A DNA stretch of 64,000 nt, taken from Pleurodeles waltl (lineage: Eukaryota > Chordata > Amphibia > Caudata > Salamandridae). The stretch is from NCBI RefSeq assembly GCF_031143425.1, contig NC_090445.1, positions 818,374,817-818,438,816 of the forward strand, in the 5' to 3' direction. This document shows positions 10,449 through 23,655 of the stretch, piece after piece. Numbering within the stretch: the first letter of the stretch is position 1; each line of letters begins with the position of its first letter. The translations under genes and the position numbers were made by a program. The notes beneath the pieces were generated by a model. The model did not search any database. It worked only from the letters and a program-made list of their open reading frames with translations, and was not told the origin of the DNA.

Positions 10449-12267
10449 ATCAATTATTCAGGGCGATTTGTAAAGCGCACTACCCACCCGTGAGGGTCTC
10501 AAGGCGCTGAAGAGGGTAGGGGGAAAAGGAGGGGAGGAAAGTGCTGCTACTGCTCGAACAGCCAGGTCTTGAGAAGTTTCCTGAAGGTAAGGAGATCTTT
10601 GGTCTGGTGCACGTGGGTGGGAAGAGTGTTCCACGATTTGGCGGCGAGGTGTGAAAACGATCTACCGCCTGTTGTAGTTCTGCGGACGCGTGGGACTGTT
10701 GCGAGGGCGAGGTCAGCAGAGTGGAGCAGAGTCGTTTGTTGAGGTATTCTGGTCCGTTGTTGTGCAGTGCTTTGTGAGTGTGGGTTAGGAGTTTGAAGGT
10801 GATTCTCTTGTTGACTGGGAGCCAGTGCAGGTCTTTCAGGTGTTCTGTGATGTGGCAGTGGCGGGGATGTCCAGGATGAGGCGTGCGGAGGCGGTTTGGC
10901 CATGGTTCCTGCGTAGAGGGCATTGCCGTAGTCCAGTTTCCTGCTTACAAGGGCTTGGGTGACTGTTCTTCTGGTTTCGGTGGGTATCCATTTGTAGATC
11001 TTTTGGAGCATGCAGATGGTGTTGAAGCAGGAGGAGGAGATGGCGTTGACTTGCTGGGTCATGGATAGTGAGGGGTCCAAGATGAATTCTAGGATGCGTG
11101 CGTGGTCGGGAGTCGGAGCGGTTCTGAGAGTGGCAGGCCACCAGGAGTCATCCCATGCGGACGGAGTGGAGCCGAATATAAGGACTTCCGTCTTGTCCGA
11201 ATTGAGTTTGAGGCAGCTGCTCTTCATCCATTCAGCGATGGCCTTCATTCCTTCAGGTAGGTCTTGGCGGAGTCCTTGGTGAGGGAGAGGATCAGCTGGG
11301 TGTCGTCGGCATATGAGATGATGTTGAGGTTGTGGGATCGGGCGATGTTAGTGAACGGGGCCATGTAGTGATTTCGGTGGCCTCCGAGCGGAATGGGGGG
11401 GGGGGGGGGCGGACTCGCTGGGTTCTGCCGGTGAGAATGGAGGTGACCCAGTACAGGGCTCTGTTGCGGAGTCCAGCATTGCTGAGGCGTGACCGTAGGG
11501 TGTGGTGGTAGACTGTGTCGAACTCAGCTGAGAGGTCCAGGAGGATGAGGTTTCGCCACTGTCCAGTATGGTTCTGATGTCATCGGTGGCGGCGATGAGG
11601 GCGGGTTTGGTGCTGTGGTTGCTGTGGAATCTGGATTGGGAAGGGTCCAGAGTGCGGTTCTCCTCTAGGAAGCGGTTCTCCTCTAGGAAGCGGGTTAGTT
11701 GTCTGTTGATGGCCTTCTTGATGACTTTTTCTGGGGAAGGGAGCAGGGAGATAGGCCGGAAGTTCTTGAGGTCCTTTGGGTCCGCCTTGGGTTTTTTGAG
11801 GAGTGCGTTGATCTCGGCGTGTTTCTAGCTCTCCGAGAAGGTGGCGGACTCGAAGGAGCTGTTGATGATCTTCCGTAGTTGGGGTGCAATGACGGAGCTG
11901 TTTGTTGAAGATGGGTGAGGGCAGGGGTCAGATGGAGAACCGGAGTGGATGGTGTTCATGATTTCGATGGTGTCGTTGACGGGGGTCCAGGAGAGCAGGA
12001 GGCTGGTCGGATCTATGGTGTTGGTGGTTGCCGGGGGGGGTCTGGGTGCTGAAGCTGTCGTGGATGTCTGCAATCTTGCGGTGGAAGTAGGAGGCTAGGG
12101 AGTCGCAGAGGTCTTGGGATGGCGGGATGGCGTTGACGTTGGAGCTGGGGTTGGAGAGTTCCTTCACGAGAGAAGAGCTCCTTGTGGCTGTGTGCGTTGT
12201 GGATTCTGTCTTTGAAGGCAGTTCTTTTGGCAGCTCAGATGAGTTGGTGGTGTCTGTGGATGGCATT
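10449..12267 (-). mobile_element. L2/CR1-like LINE, 5'-truncated, nested in the LTR-like element
   Basis: On the minus strand the element runs from about 12267 to its 3' end at 10449, where the tail reads TAATTGATTG. The flanking host repeat carries TTTACA on both sides (10443-10448 and 12268-12273), a 6-bp target duplication. The family is the same as that of the fragment at 1-1733. It contains a G-run at about 11395-11410 and an 18-bp tandem duplication near 11657-11692. The insertion is younger than the host repeat. Confidence 0.88.
10547..12267 (-). pseudogene. LINE ORF2 remnant: reverse transcriptase
   Basis: Fragments in different minus-strand frames give, in order, SQDLCDSLASYFHRKIADIH, IHSGSPSDPCPH, the RT core region, MKAIAEWMKSSCLKLNSDKT (11248 down) and SMTQQVNAISSSCFN. 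Frames break repeatedly, so no protein can be made. This copy lacks the foldback seen at 1089-1154 in its relative and therefore shows the ancestral state there. Confidence 0.82.
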
Positions 12268-12485
12268 TTTACAGGCCCTCTGGCACACACTGTGCACTAT
12301 ACTAGGGACTTACTAGTAAATCAGATATGCCAATCATGGTCAAACCAATCACCAATACAATTTAGCACTGGTTAGCAGTGGTAAATTGCCCAGAGTCTTA
12401 AAGCCAACAAAAGCAGGTCAGAAAAAATAGGAGGAAGAAGGCAAAAGGTTTGGGAATAACCTCGCAAAAACGGCATGGTCCAACA

Positions 12486-13478
12486 TACTTTATCATTATT
12501 ACAAATATGCATAATGCCATTCCGGTGTGAATGTATAATGATTTCAAGTGCATTGCGTTATATTGTGCTCCAGCGCCCTCTGAGTTATTGCTCATGCCGT
12601 GTAAAAACACACAGATCGATATGTTGGACCCTAGCCCTGAATAAGCACATCAGTCATACAGGGTTCTGTACAAATTCCAGTACTCTCTTTCACACAGGTT
12701 TGTGTAGAAACTTGCATAATCTCCTTCACACAGAGCGGTGCACAAGCTCAGTCAGGTGACCTCCTGCATACAAAGCTGTGTACAGTTCAGTTGACAACCA
12801 CCAGACAGGGTTTCTACAAACTTTAGAGAAAGCCCCGACACATGAGTCAGTACAACTCGCGTCCAGGCCTGCCTACATACTTAAAAGAAATCCTTCAAAC
12901 AAAATTGTGCTCAGTGTCCAATAAACTGCTACACACAACTTTGTGTATTAATTGCTATACTTTCTTCATACAGCTCTGAAGGAACAGGCGCAATCTCCCT
13001 GCGGTGGCGATGTTTTTTTTTTTCATTCCCTCAGCTAACATCATCGGTGCCGTGCAGGACCGCATGTTTGGTCCATAAAACAGAGCGCACATACATAAAA
13101 GGAACAGAGAGGGGCATGCTGCACACTGACACCACACAAATATTCTGTGCGCTTTGGTGCGCGCCTGTGTTGGCATGCAGTTGTAACATAAAGCCAGGCC
13201 TAGCATATTTAGCAATGCTTGTTCTTTTTTATTTTGATGTCATACCCATCTTCCAGTAAGACCTTGGCGCATTGAGTCTATTTCTGTTCGATATGGGCTG
13301 CGTGTCTGTGTTATAAGTGACAATCAGGGGTTTCTCCTAAATTCAAGAAAGTTTTTGGAGGCCTCCTTTTGTGAGTCACGGAAACTCTTCTCAAAAAGGG
13401 GTTGATTTCCTTGCTCTCATGCTCTCTTCGGTGATAACATTGTGATATTTCTCTGTTAATTTTAATATCCATTTTCAG
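12486..13478. other. CFAP43 intron, with degenerate repeats at about 12640-12985
   Basis: Between about 12640 and 12985 phrases like CTCCTTCACACAGAG and CATACAAAGCTGTGTACA return roughly every 45-50 bases, suggesting an old minisatellite. The rest has no gene. The acceptor tract of the next exon ends at 13478. Confidence 0.45.
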
Positions 13479-13595
13479 GGATCACTCTATTTGTATGACC
13501 TTATGAACCCTAAGAATGTTTCCCAAATCCTGAGTGAATATCACAGAGATGTGCTGTCGGCTGACTTTCTGGTTCCTGGAGACAATTATTGTGTG
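13479..13595 (+). CDS. cfap43: CFAP43 exon (WD40 strand set, 39 codons)
   Basis: Acceptor CCATTTTCAG and donor GTAAGAAC bound a 117-base exon, phase 0 at both ends. It encodes GSLYLYDLMNP through FLVPGDNYCV. The YLYDL block is the WD-like strand c of a blade, and the VPGDNYCV end corresponds to the start of the next blade. It continues directly from the TDK of the previous exon (TDK-GSLYLY), as in human CFAP43 TDKGSVYIY from memory. Confidence 0.93.
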
Positions 13596-16070
13596 GTAAG
13601 AACATGATGTTATAGATCATGCTTGTACTTGCTTTTATTACTGAATCATATGTTGGACAAGCAGTGCAGTGCGAAACGGGAACGCCAGACCAAAAATCAC
13701 AGGAATAACTCTTTGTGCGAGACAACAGCATTTTGATATAAATTGGTCTCACAAAGAGTTGTCCCCGTGCATCCTGAGTCGCGATCCCTGTTCGTGTATG
13801 TCTGTGAACGTCAGTGGACACATAGTTGGACTGTTAGCCACAGAGTACTGGGGCATTCAAGGGTAAACTTTAAAGTGGGAGGGTGTCAGATGAAAATGGT
13901 ACGGCATGCGAATGATGCATGTGTGACCTGCAGCGAGATCACGAGGAGAAAATGCCTGTCCCGATGGACATGCTATGTGGAAATAATGGTGTTAACGGAG
14001 TGGATGCTTCATCATAACTTCTCTAACAAAATTACTAAAATATTAACGTATTTGCGGATTGCAGAATGCTTCTTTTTTCCTTCTGCATCTTCAGTCATAT
14101 ATTGTGACTGACAATCTTTTAGGAAGGAGAAGGTTGACAAAATAAAGATGCACTCTTATAATGACAGGCTATAAACTAATGATCCAGACAAATCACGCAG
14201 TCTCTTAAACCACTGCTACTGCTCAATTGCATAAAGCTTACAGTATCAAATAACTGATGTCGAATTGATAGCAGCTGTCTTTGCTAAGGCAGCATACAGC
14301 AGTAATGATACTATCATGTAAAGCTTTAACAAAGTAGATTGTGAAATGCCTGAACACAAATCAAGAAATAACAACCAATTGGCCTTGGCAGTATGTGTCC
14401 TGTGGTAAACAACAAGCAAATTCAGCAATACACCTTTAGAATTCAGCTTGAACTAGCTCTCAAATATCAGATTTAAATATAATTTTCATATTCATTTAAG
14501 GTTGTACCAGATGTTCAAAACCACTGCATTTTCCCTGTAGTTCCTATAGCTCAGACCTGCCCCACCAATTCTGGTCCCTTTATATAGTCTATCTGCATCT
14601 ATTAAATCCCATTCCTCTTCATCACATACTTTATCTTCTGAAAAGAGACAGAGAGAACAAGCCCCATGTAGCTATACAGTCACTCAGCTTAAATGTGTGG
14701 CTTCCACTAGACTAGCCTTCACCCACTTGAGCCTAGTAGCTGCCAGGAATTCCTCTGCAACAGTCAATGAAGGAGTGTCTGGTTAAGGTTTTGTCTCTGT
14801 ATTCAGTAAATAATGCATTCCTCACACAGGGTTAGTGGATGATGTGATCCAATTTTCAAAGCATGAAACAAAATAGTTGGTTCCTGGCAAATGTAAGATA
14901 TATTTGGCAGTGATAGGCATCTACAGAAAACAGCCAGGTGAAGGCCTTTTCACTTGTAATGTAGCCATACAATTTCAGCTTATTAAAACACTACACATTT
15001 TGTTCCTTGGGAGACTGTCAACACAGTGGAATATATAAATGGTCTTGTGACACCTTATGCATAAGCTTATTAAACCAGTGGTCCTACTCCTGACAAACAG
15101 CTTCCTTGTTGGACCAGATTCTGCTATATGAAAAAATCTGCACTAGGCCTCGTGTGCTTATGAACAATACATATTTATCCATCTAGGTAGTCTGATTCTT
15201 CAAATTCACCCAATGATTTATCAACAGAATGTTGCCATAACCAATAAATGTATCTTCCCACCTTCTTCCAGTGACCCATTTTACATGTGTGTGATCAATA
15301 CATCCGAGCTGTTGCCAACTCTAAACTTGTTCTAGTCATATATAACTCTAATGTACCACCACAGTAGTTTTGTCAATACTATATACTTGAAGCATTTTCT
15401 AAGAAAGTCACTATTTGCCTAGGGTTATTTTCTGCCTGAAGTTGACCCGTCCATTCCCCTCACACCTATCACCTACCTTCCTTTATGCTTGCACGGGTGT
15501 CTATTGCAGTAGGTGGCTCTGTAAGAGCAATGATGGAGAAAGACTACCTGATTGGTATGGAGCTTCCTATATTCCTGTTCCTATGCTCTTTCCTATTCCT
15601 AGTACTCCTCTATCTTCAGATACATAATAACATTGAAAGGCTGTAGCATGAGGCAAATGAGGGTATGAATATCCTTGCAAAAAGCTTTTGATTAGGCACT
15701 TTGAAAAGCAATTTCCAATTCTGCAACCAGGTGGAAGTTCATTTTGGAGGTTGGGTACAGGGGTGAGCCTACGTTTAGTTGTAGCAGAGTTACTGAAAAC
15801 ATGCATTTATCCTTTTCGGATCTGTGACAGTCAGCAAATACGACTTTTCTCTTTGTAGTTCCTTAGACCATTTCTAGCACCTGTTTGGGTGTTTTGGGTT
15901 AATTAAAAGGGCCTACTCCTGCTCTGTTACTTCTAGGTGCATGAAAAGCTGCACATTCCCAACGTGCCTATTGACAGAAAGGTTTGCTCACTGTGTTGGC
16001 TGTTTAACACCCAGTTGGACATTGTGGATGTTCCATGCACTAACATCTTATATTTTGTTTTTTGTATAAG
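13596..16070. other. CFAP43 intron
   Basis: No gene. An imperfect hairpin lies at about 13708-13762: ACTCTTTGTGCGAGAC faces GTCTCACAAAGAGT across an AT-rich loop, possibly a small foldback element. The remainder is AT-rich unique-looking sequence. Confidence 0.4.
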
Positions 16071-16151
16071 ACTGTAGGTTCATCAGGAATTTTACAAGTG
16101 TGGTCTGTAGAAGATGGCACCAACATCAGCACATTTTGTCTTAATACACAG
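16071..16151 (+). CDS. cfap43: CFAP43 exon (WD40 strand set, 27 codons)
   Basis: An 81-base exon in phase 0 encoding TVGSSGILQVWSVEDG through FCLNTQ. LQVWSVEDG is a canonical WD strand ending in W-S. The donor is CAG|GTAAGT, an exact consensus. The acceptor ends ATAAG rather than the more usual CAG/TAG, preceded by a T-rich tract. The next exon joins as CLNTQ-VTAMACCPSS, matching the human order LNT...ACCPSS from memory. Confidence 0.92.
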
Positions 16152-16339
16152 GTAAGTAGTAGAATGCTTTTGTCCTCATTTTTATGTACAGCTTTTCCTT
16201 ATTCCTGACAATTGTGAGAAATAGATCCTAGCATGGTTTTAAACATTTAAATTGTTAAAACATTGAATTAAGGTTTGGGATCTTAAGCTGACCTAAAGGG
16301 TTGTCCATCACTGGCTCATGTAGCCTATATGATTTATTT

Positions 16340-17490
16340 ATTTACTTAACAGCAGTAGTGCTTCAAACAGGAAGGTGTTTGCATAGATTGGATAAATAAC
16401 ATTTGTGGTGTGGATTCTGTAGTAATCTTTTGAGTTGCATTAGGTGTCGTATCAGTGCTATTCTGAACTCTAAGAAAGACCGGGTTGCACAAACTGGTAG
16501 GGAGATTGAATTTAGGGGCTGAGCATATAGAATCACCAGCGCATAGAGGAAGCACAGGGTGGCTTTTCCATTGCAAGGAGGATATAATAGATGGATCTTA
16601 TGTTCCCGGTTAGTGTATAATAATGTAATGCATGGGTAGGTAATTAGGCGCCAGATGATCTACAGCTTTAAATATATGTTGGCATTGTGTAAATAGCCCT
16701 ATTCTTGATGACTAGTTGGTGGTATGTTACAGTGAAAGTGTGCCTGTATTTATTTTTGGCAGCAAAGTTAAGAAACGTTTGCAGTAGTGCAAATGATTGG
16801 TGGAAGAGATCCACTGGGAGCTTATTTCAAAAGTCCGCTCTATAGAGTATGAATAGTATGTGTTTAATGGCATGTGTAAGTATAAGCTGCGCATATTTGA
16901 GAATTGAAACCATGCTGTGGTAGCTTTGTGGGTTATGAAAACTTCCATTTTCACAGATACGCTGAAGAGAACCCCAAGGTGTCCTGGATGAAAGAGCTAG
17001 TTTCAGAAAGTGTGGGGGAAAGTAGATAGAGCCAATAAGAGAGACAGGTGCTTACAAGGATAGAAGTTATATGACCTCAGTTTTAGAGGAGTTCAGCATG
17101 AGTATCTGGAACACCAGCCAATGTCGGATGGAAGTGATACAGAACAAGATGTGTGATTGAAGTTTATGTGTAAAAGTGGGACACGCGAAAATGGTTTGGT
17201 TAACATCAACATAAATGTGATAATGGAATTCAAAATAAGAGACGATATTGTTAAGGGTGGTGAAACAGCATAAACAGAGGAAAGCACAAAGGAGAGATCC
17301 TTCTGGAACCCCCACTGGTGGTGGAGTTAGTATTGCTGTCTTGGAGTCCCACACAACTGATAAAGAGCGGCTGGAGTGGCAGGAGATGGGCCATTTGATT
17401 GAGAGACCTATTGTGCAATAGTTAGTCTAGAGAAACACAGTGATTAACCATGTTGAAGGTGGCAGATTGGTCCAACATTATGAAGGTGGA
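16340..17490 (-). pseudogene. Very old LINE reverse transcriptase remnant
   Basis: Minus-strand frames keep eroded RT blocks in the right order. About 17485-17440 reads FIMLDQSATFNMVNH, resembling the motif A block LDLSAAFDTVNH. About 17320-17200 reads GVPEGSLLCA then FHYHIYVDVNQT, resembling the GVPQGS and YADDTQ blocks with the second catalytic Asp changed. About 17100-17060 reads LMLNSSKTEVI. About 16440 reads RVQNSTD, like the RVQNSAAR end block. It is an L2/CR1-type LINE far more decayed than the two others. It may extend upstream to about 18.9 kb, but I could not follow the endonuclease. Confidence 0.7.
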
Positions 17491-20400
17491 TGGAAGAATG
17501 ATGATTGGGATGAGAACTGGTGATAAACTTAGAAATGTGTGAGAGCTTTGTTTCAATGGAATGGAGGGTCTGGAAGTCAGTTTGGAGGAGGCTAAGTAGA
17601 TTGTTTCAGGAAAGGCAGAGTCTGAGATGGGTTTACCCCCTTAATATAAGACAAAAGCAGAAGTTGAGATATTGGGCATTTACTCAGACTAGAAAAGGGA
17701 TCTGTAGGAGATGTTTTTTATAAGAGAGGTAAAGTCACAGTGTGTTTGAAAATATAGGGTGTATGTCAAATAAGAGCTAATAGTTGAAGAGAAATGTCAG
17801 GTAAAGGAAAAGATTAAATGAGAGGGCAAGAGGTTTGATTGTCTGAGAGCTGAATGGGTCAGATGGTGCATAGAGTGTGTTGGCAACTCTTATTGTAGAA
17901 ATAGGCTTTATTGGAGGATGTTATAGTAAAATGTTAGAACGTAATTGAGATGGTTTGGGTGTATGGTGGGTTGTAGGATGACTAAGTAGCAGTAAATATT
18001 GTGTCCGGTGTGTGTCACTTACAATAGTCTTTTTTGCTGAAAGTATGTTTTGAAATTGACTGATAGTGGTTGTTCAATAATATGAGTGTAGAGATGAGAG
18101 TAGGTTATTTATAGCAGGTCTAAGCTATTGGGGTGGCTTAAAGTGACTTTATGAGGTTTTAAAAGTATGATGACTGTTCACTGTAAAGGTATCCAGTAGA
18201 AAACTCAAGGCCAGTTTACACTCCTTGGAGTTTGGGGTGTCTTCTTTTGCCATTTACATAAGAGTACTTTCATTTCGGTTTTGAGATTATGAATGGTAGG
18301 TGATAGCCAAGGTTGATGATTTGAGGCAGTGAGTAAGCAATGTGTAACAGATAATGTGTATTAAAGGTTTATTTCAGAAGACTGATAAGCTGATCAGAAG
18401 ACTTGTTTTGAAATTGAGTAGGGCTATCGTGAATTTAGTGCAGGAATACTAGGAGGGAGTCTGGGGAGTGTTTCCTCTTTAAGATGCAGGTGTTGTATGA
18501 GAGATCACTGATAAAATGCTGATGTGTATGCATATTAACTTGTGTACCGGTGGCAACAAGGTGATGGTGGGTTAGGAGTGGGATTGGGAGTTAGATAAAA
18601 GATTGATGTCGAACGGTTCCACCTGGTACAGTGTTGGTTTAAGAGGAGTGTAACAGAGTGATTGGAGAAAATGGTCTAATGTTATTGATTCGTGACCATC
18701 AGATTCAAATCGTCGATGATGTTTGGAGTAGAGCGCACAAGTGAATCAAGAACAGGATTTGAATGGTTCCCCGTGGCTATAGGTAGACACTACATTTGAT
18801 TTGAAGGGGAAGATGACTGAGGTACAGTGGTATTCAAAAGAAAATTGGAGTGAATTTGTTGTAGTATTGGAAGAGGTCATTCGCAATTTGAGGAGAATGC
18901 TTACAACACCTCCTTTACAATAGTCTGTGTGTGTCTATCATACCCAGTCAGTAGGTATAGCTGATTTCTTAGGAGCAATTCCTGTGTTTGTGACAGAATT
19001 AAAGTTTAAGGGAGGCTTTTGTGATTCAAAATGATTTCTGATGAAGGGGCTTGTGTTGTGGATGGAATAAGTTTTCCATGATCAGAACAAGACTGGAAGT
19101 TTGTTTGAGGTCTTACCCAAGAACTTGTAGTTTGTTTGATGTTTGTTTTCTGTGAGTCTATAAAGTCATGTGGTTGTTTCAAGGATGAATCAATTGTATC
19201 CGTTGGGTCTAGATGTGTGGAATGATGACATAGATAGTGGGAATTTGGATTGGCAATATAAAACTGATGTTCTGGGAAGTAAAAAGCAGAGAAGGAGGGA
19301 TCCATTTCAGAACAGTAGCAAGATGTTAAAGGCAGGTAATGGGGAATACAAGCACAGTGTGGATGACGTTGGTCATATAAACACAGGAGATGCCGACAAG
19401 TAATAAGATTCTTGTGGTATAGCAGGAAAAAGTTCAATCAATGTTAAAAATGTATCAGTCTATAAAAAGCACGGTACTGTTTACCAAGTAAAACAATTGA
19501 ATCACTGTGTAAAGTAGCCAGTGCTCCAATTAGATCGTTGATTTAAGGTAACCTGGAGCATATGCAAACATGATCTGCTGCAGCAGTACCCATCCTAATC
19601 AATGTCCTGATGTACAGCTTTGAATGGAACATAAGGTGTCTGTTCTGTAGCACAATCTCCTGTGAGGCTGTGTAAGAAGGATTCAAGTATGTGCACAAAA
19701 ACACAAGTGGAAATCGGTTAATTTATACACATTATATTCGGGGCGGAATGACCGTACTAGGCATCAGGCAGTTCCCCGGGAAGCTGGAAGGGTGGTGGGG
19801 CGCTTTCGTTACTTTGGCCAGTTTTGTAATGGTTTTGCAATAACGGCCCCCGTAACAAAAGCAGCAAGCCATCATAATCCTCTCACTCTCGTTTCCATCT
19901 TCCGTACGGAGGCTGGTCTGACAAAATTGCCAGGGCTACTCTGGACTCCCAGTCTGGCCCTGATTGCATGAAAAGAAAAGCAGAGGCGTTACTTGCTTGT
20001 TAGTTTCCATTAGAGGATTGTAATAGAAAGGTACTGGCACTCACTTAGATAAGACAGCAAAGTTTGTTTTTTGATGTAGCAGGGAGCAAAGTGATAGACC
20101 CAGCCCACAACTACATCTCTAACAGGCAGTACCTTTTTCTAGGACTGCCCTTACCTTGAGACCCTGGGCTGAGATGACTTAGACGAGTTTTTGGAAGGCA
20201 GACTAAGCTATACTTTGAAAGTCGAGGCAGTACTTGGAGGCATGAGGAGGTTCCCTTGTCTGACCCCGTGATGGCAACATACCTTATCTGCCTGGCCACT
20301 CGGCATGGGCCTCATGAGGGTCACCGTGGTGATGAGGGCCCAGAGGGCAATTGGTAGCCTCACACTCAACCGCCCCTTCCTCTGCTATGCTGTTGTTGCA

Positions 20401-22200
20401 AAGGGGTGCTTTTTCCTAGCATGGGTGTTCATATCCACGTTGCAAAGACGCTGGGCAGGGCTTCTTGGAGCCACAGGATTCACCTGGACATATTCCTCAT
20501 CAGTGACCCCTGGGTGGGCTCTTGATGCTGTTAATGATCCCGGGGAAAGGGATAGGCTGGGTCTCGATCCTCCTTCCCTTTTCTTCCTATGTGTTGTTGG
20601 AGAGAGATGCCTCCCTGGGGCATGAGGTCTTCAAGGCCCGGCTGAGCTGACATGGCAGAGGATGGGATTTCCTGGGGTCACTGGCAGTTACTTGTGTGAC
20701 CCCGCACATAATCTACCATGCTCTTCTGCATCTTCGGATTTTCTGTTTCAGAGTGAAGTCTGTAGCTTTGGTTATACCAACCACCTCTATCTCCAAGTGC
20801 TGGTTTCTGGTAATGGCATTTTCATTATCTCTCACTTTGTTTAACTCATTTTTCTTCCACTAATGCCAATTATTTGACCTTGAAGTTTATACATGACTGT
20901 TGTACTTTTTTCGTAAAGTGGCCTAGCACTCTTTCTCAAGGGTTCGATTGAATATCAACTCTGAACGACCTTTGTTTATTGAGGTTAGATCAGGTTTTGG
21001 TCTCTACATACCTGATTTAAGGGCTGTGATGAGGCCATTTTAGATGGCAGTTGCACACCTGTTATAGCTGAAACACTCCGGTAGAGCAGAGTATAAGGTC
21101 CTCCCAGTCACAGCACAAAATCTAATTTGAGGCGGGGTTCGAAAGCACTGTATGTTTGTAAGTCAAATTGTGACTAATGGAAAATGTTTAGTCGAATAGT
21201 TCTTGTTTCACAAACCAAGACTTCATTGTGCCTCTTATAGGCAGTGATGCAGGAATCTGATTAGCCCGGCGCAGTGAATGATTAGTCAGTAGAAGCTCTA
21301 GTCAGTCTCTGTATGCGATGTGCAATTAAATACTGGCATTAAATAAATATCTTACAGATAATCAAATAGCTCAGGCTAGGTGGTGTGGTTTACTTGAATT
21401 TGTAACTTGCATTCTCTTGTGCCATGTTGCCTGATTTTTTTTCCCTGTATATAATCTTAAATATTGAAATAACTTCAATTTCACGATTGCATTACAGCAT
21501 GTTAAATTCAAAATGCCTAACCTGAAGTCCTATTTTGAAAGCTGTGAAAAAGGCATCCCACCCCTTTAAAATAATAGGAGCTTGCCCTACACGTGATGCA
21601 CTGTACTAGCAGTTGTCTCACAAAGCCAGCTCTTTTTCTGGCTTCTGTGAGTAGGATCTTGTAGCACATGTAAGGTTTCACACCTATTTTTTTTAAAGTT
21701 ATTTCTATATTTTTCATCAACATTTCACTTCCATCCAACATCTTTTACGTCCATCTACTTGGTGAAGTGTTTTTACCATCATCTGACAGATTTTAGTTAA
21801 AGTGGCTTATTTCTTTCATAAGTGTTCCTTCCACCTATGGGAAGAAGAATGTGGTCTGTGATTTTTGCCTCCAGGTATCACATTCTGTGAAAGAATGTGA
21901 GATTTCTCAAACAATGTCCAAAGGGACTTCAAAAAGATTAGGTAGGAATAAGACTCAGAGGGATGCTTCAAAATATTAGAGCTGAGGAGGTGAAGAAAAA
22001 GAAAAGGAGGCTGAAGAAGCATCCTTTCATGCACCCTCTGAGAAGGCATCTAATGAAAAGAAGTACTGAAGGGAAAGATCCAAGGAGAGGAAACTGTGGC
22101 AAGGATTACCACTGTCATCACCACTCTTGCGGTCACTCAAAATGGACGCCGAAACTAAGGATGTCTGTGTTAGCTCTGCGCTTGGTCTTGAAGCTGAGAA
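17491..22200. other. CFAP43 intron, includes a GC-richer island
   Basis: About 17.5-19.4 kb may be the upstream part of the old LINE on the minus strand. About 19740-20860 is GC-richer than its surroundings, contains frames on both strands of up to 106 codons, and has no domain I recognise. It might be an old retroelement piece. The rest is AT-rich without features. Confidence 0.3.
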
Positions 22201-23643
22201 ATCCTACCTATATTTTAGACTAAATAGTAGATTCCACCCACCAGGTCGTTGAAGCGAACCAAATTTGTTTTGAGGGGATGTCATTCGAAATACATCATAA
22301 ACATCCACAAATAACCTATGTAAAACAGTTCAACCTCAATAACCACCCCAGTTTATTAAGAAGTTAACAATTTGATTTACTATATTTACAACGCTAAAGT
22401 CACGAAAATAATTCTCAAACACAAATGATACATATAGAGAAACAACAAAGACTGCTTCATAAGCTGTATATATCTGAGTTTAATCAACGCAAATAGACAA
22501 ATTATCTCAGTGGTTTTAAAGCAAAACCATAGCAATAGAATATGAGCAAGAGAAATTGAATACATCTGAATAATGATAAGCGAAAGAAATATCAAAAACA
22601 AATCTTGAGCATGTGAGAAATGTCTCCCTCACTAACCACTACTTAGCATTGACATGTTCGGCTTTGTGTAAAAGTTGTAGTAACACAAATTTAGAAAACA
22701 TCTAGCTAAGGTTTTATCAAAATACATGATTAAGCAACAGTGTATGAACACTTGCAGCTGGTACCTGAAAAACAAAAGACAAATAACATTTCACATTACA
22801 TACATTAACCAATGCAACAGAAATCAGCAACAACGTCTACTTCGTCAGTAGGACAGCATCAGGCATCAATATCAGGATAAAACCGATTAAGGATAGTGGT
22901 AATGATTTAAAATTTGTTCTATATGATACACTAAACCATTTAAGCATTAAGCTTCTTCATAAAGAATCACTTCAAGAAATGAACTGAACTCATAGGAATA
23001 AATGAGCAAACTTAACAATGGTGACTGAACATTAAATTAAACTTGTTAAATGAAAATGATTGGTTAAAGCATAAGGTGAGAAAGTTAGGACCAATCAGAA
23101 CATTAACAGATATCAAAATTATACAATTAGTTTACTCCACCCTTTCTATTTGTGTTGTTCCATTGATGAAATATAAGCAAATACATTTTATATTCTGGAC
23201 TTCCTTTTCTTTCGCCTCATCTCTGGATCCTTTGTTTCCACTCCACCCAAAATACGAAGTCAAAGGAAGAACTATTACAAACTTGTTTTCCCCATCGCCT
23301 CTTTTCCCTTGAGGAAAAGACACACAAGTTAGAAACATATCCCTAAACAATGAAGTCAGCCAACCTACGAAACACATTAGAAACATTTTATACAGCTTGC
23401 ATTACACAACGACCTTGCATCTGCTTTTTACTTCAGTCCAGCAGAGGTCACTAAATACACATTTATTTCTATTATTTGTTTTAGTCCGGAAACACACTCT
23501 CCTGTACAGACAGAATAAGTTCATTAGCTTCAGTTAGCATGAGCAAAATATAGGCCTTACATAAGATGGTGGCCTTTCAATTAGTCACATTTTCACCAGC
23601 ATAATAGTATTATCAAATGAATCCACACATTAGTCTGTAAATA
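22201..23643. other. CFAP43 intron, AT-rich, no gene seen
   Basis: Low-GC sequence with no supported gene or repeat boundary. It ends at the target duplication of the full-length LINE. Sequence after 29281 is presumably its former continuation. Confidence 0.4.
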
Positions 23644-23655
23644 TGATTATGTAAA

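Larger units (their letters stand above)
8337..12485. mobile_element. LTR-like element (solo LTR candidate), split by a LINE
   Basis: The sequence begins TGTTAGAAGTGG at 8337 and ends GGTCCAACA at 12485, giving TGTT...AACA ends like an LTR. It has no coding capacity of its own. The inserted LINE occupies 10449-12267; without it and one 6-bp duplication the host is about 2.3 kb. Flanking pentamers TGCCT and TACTT match only in part, so target-site duplication is weak. Orientation is not known. An alternative is another large non-autonomous repeat. Confidence 0.5.

Noticed and set aside
19006..19437. 143-codon minus-strand frame
   Set aside because: Might be LINE upstream sequence but no endonuclease motif is visible.
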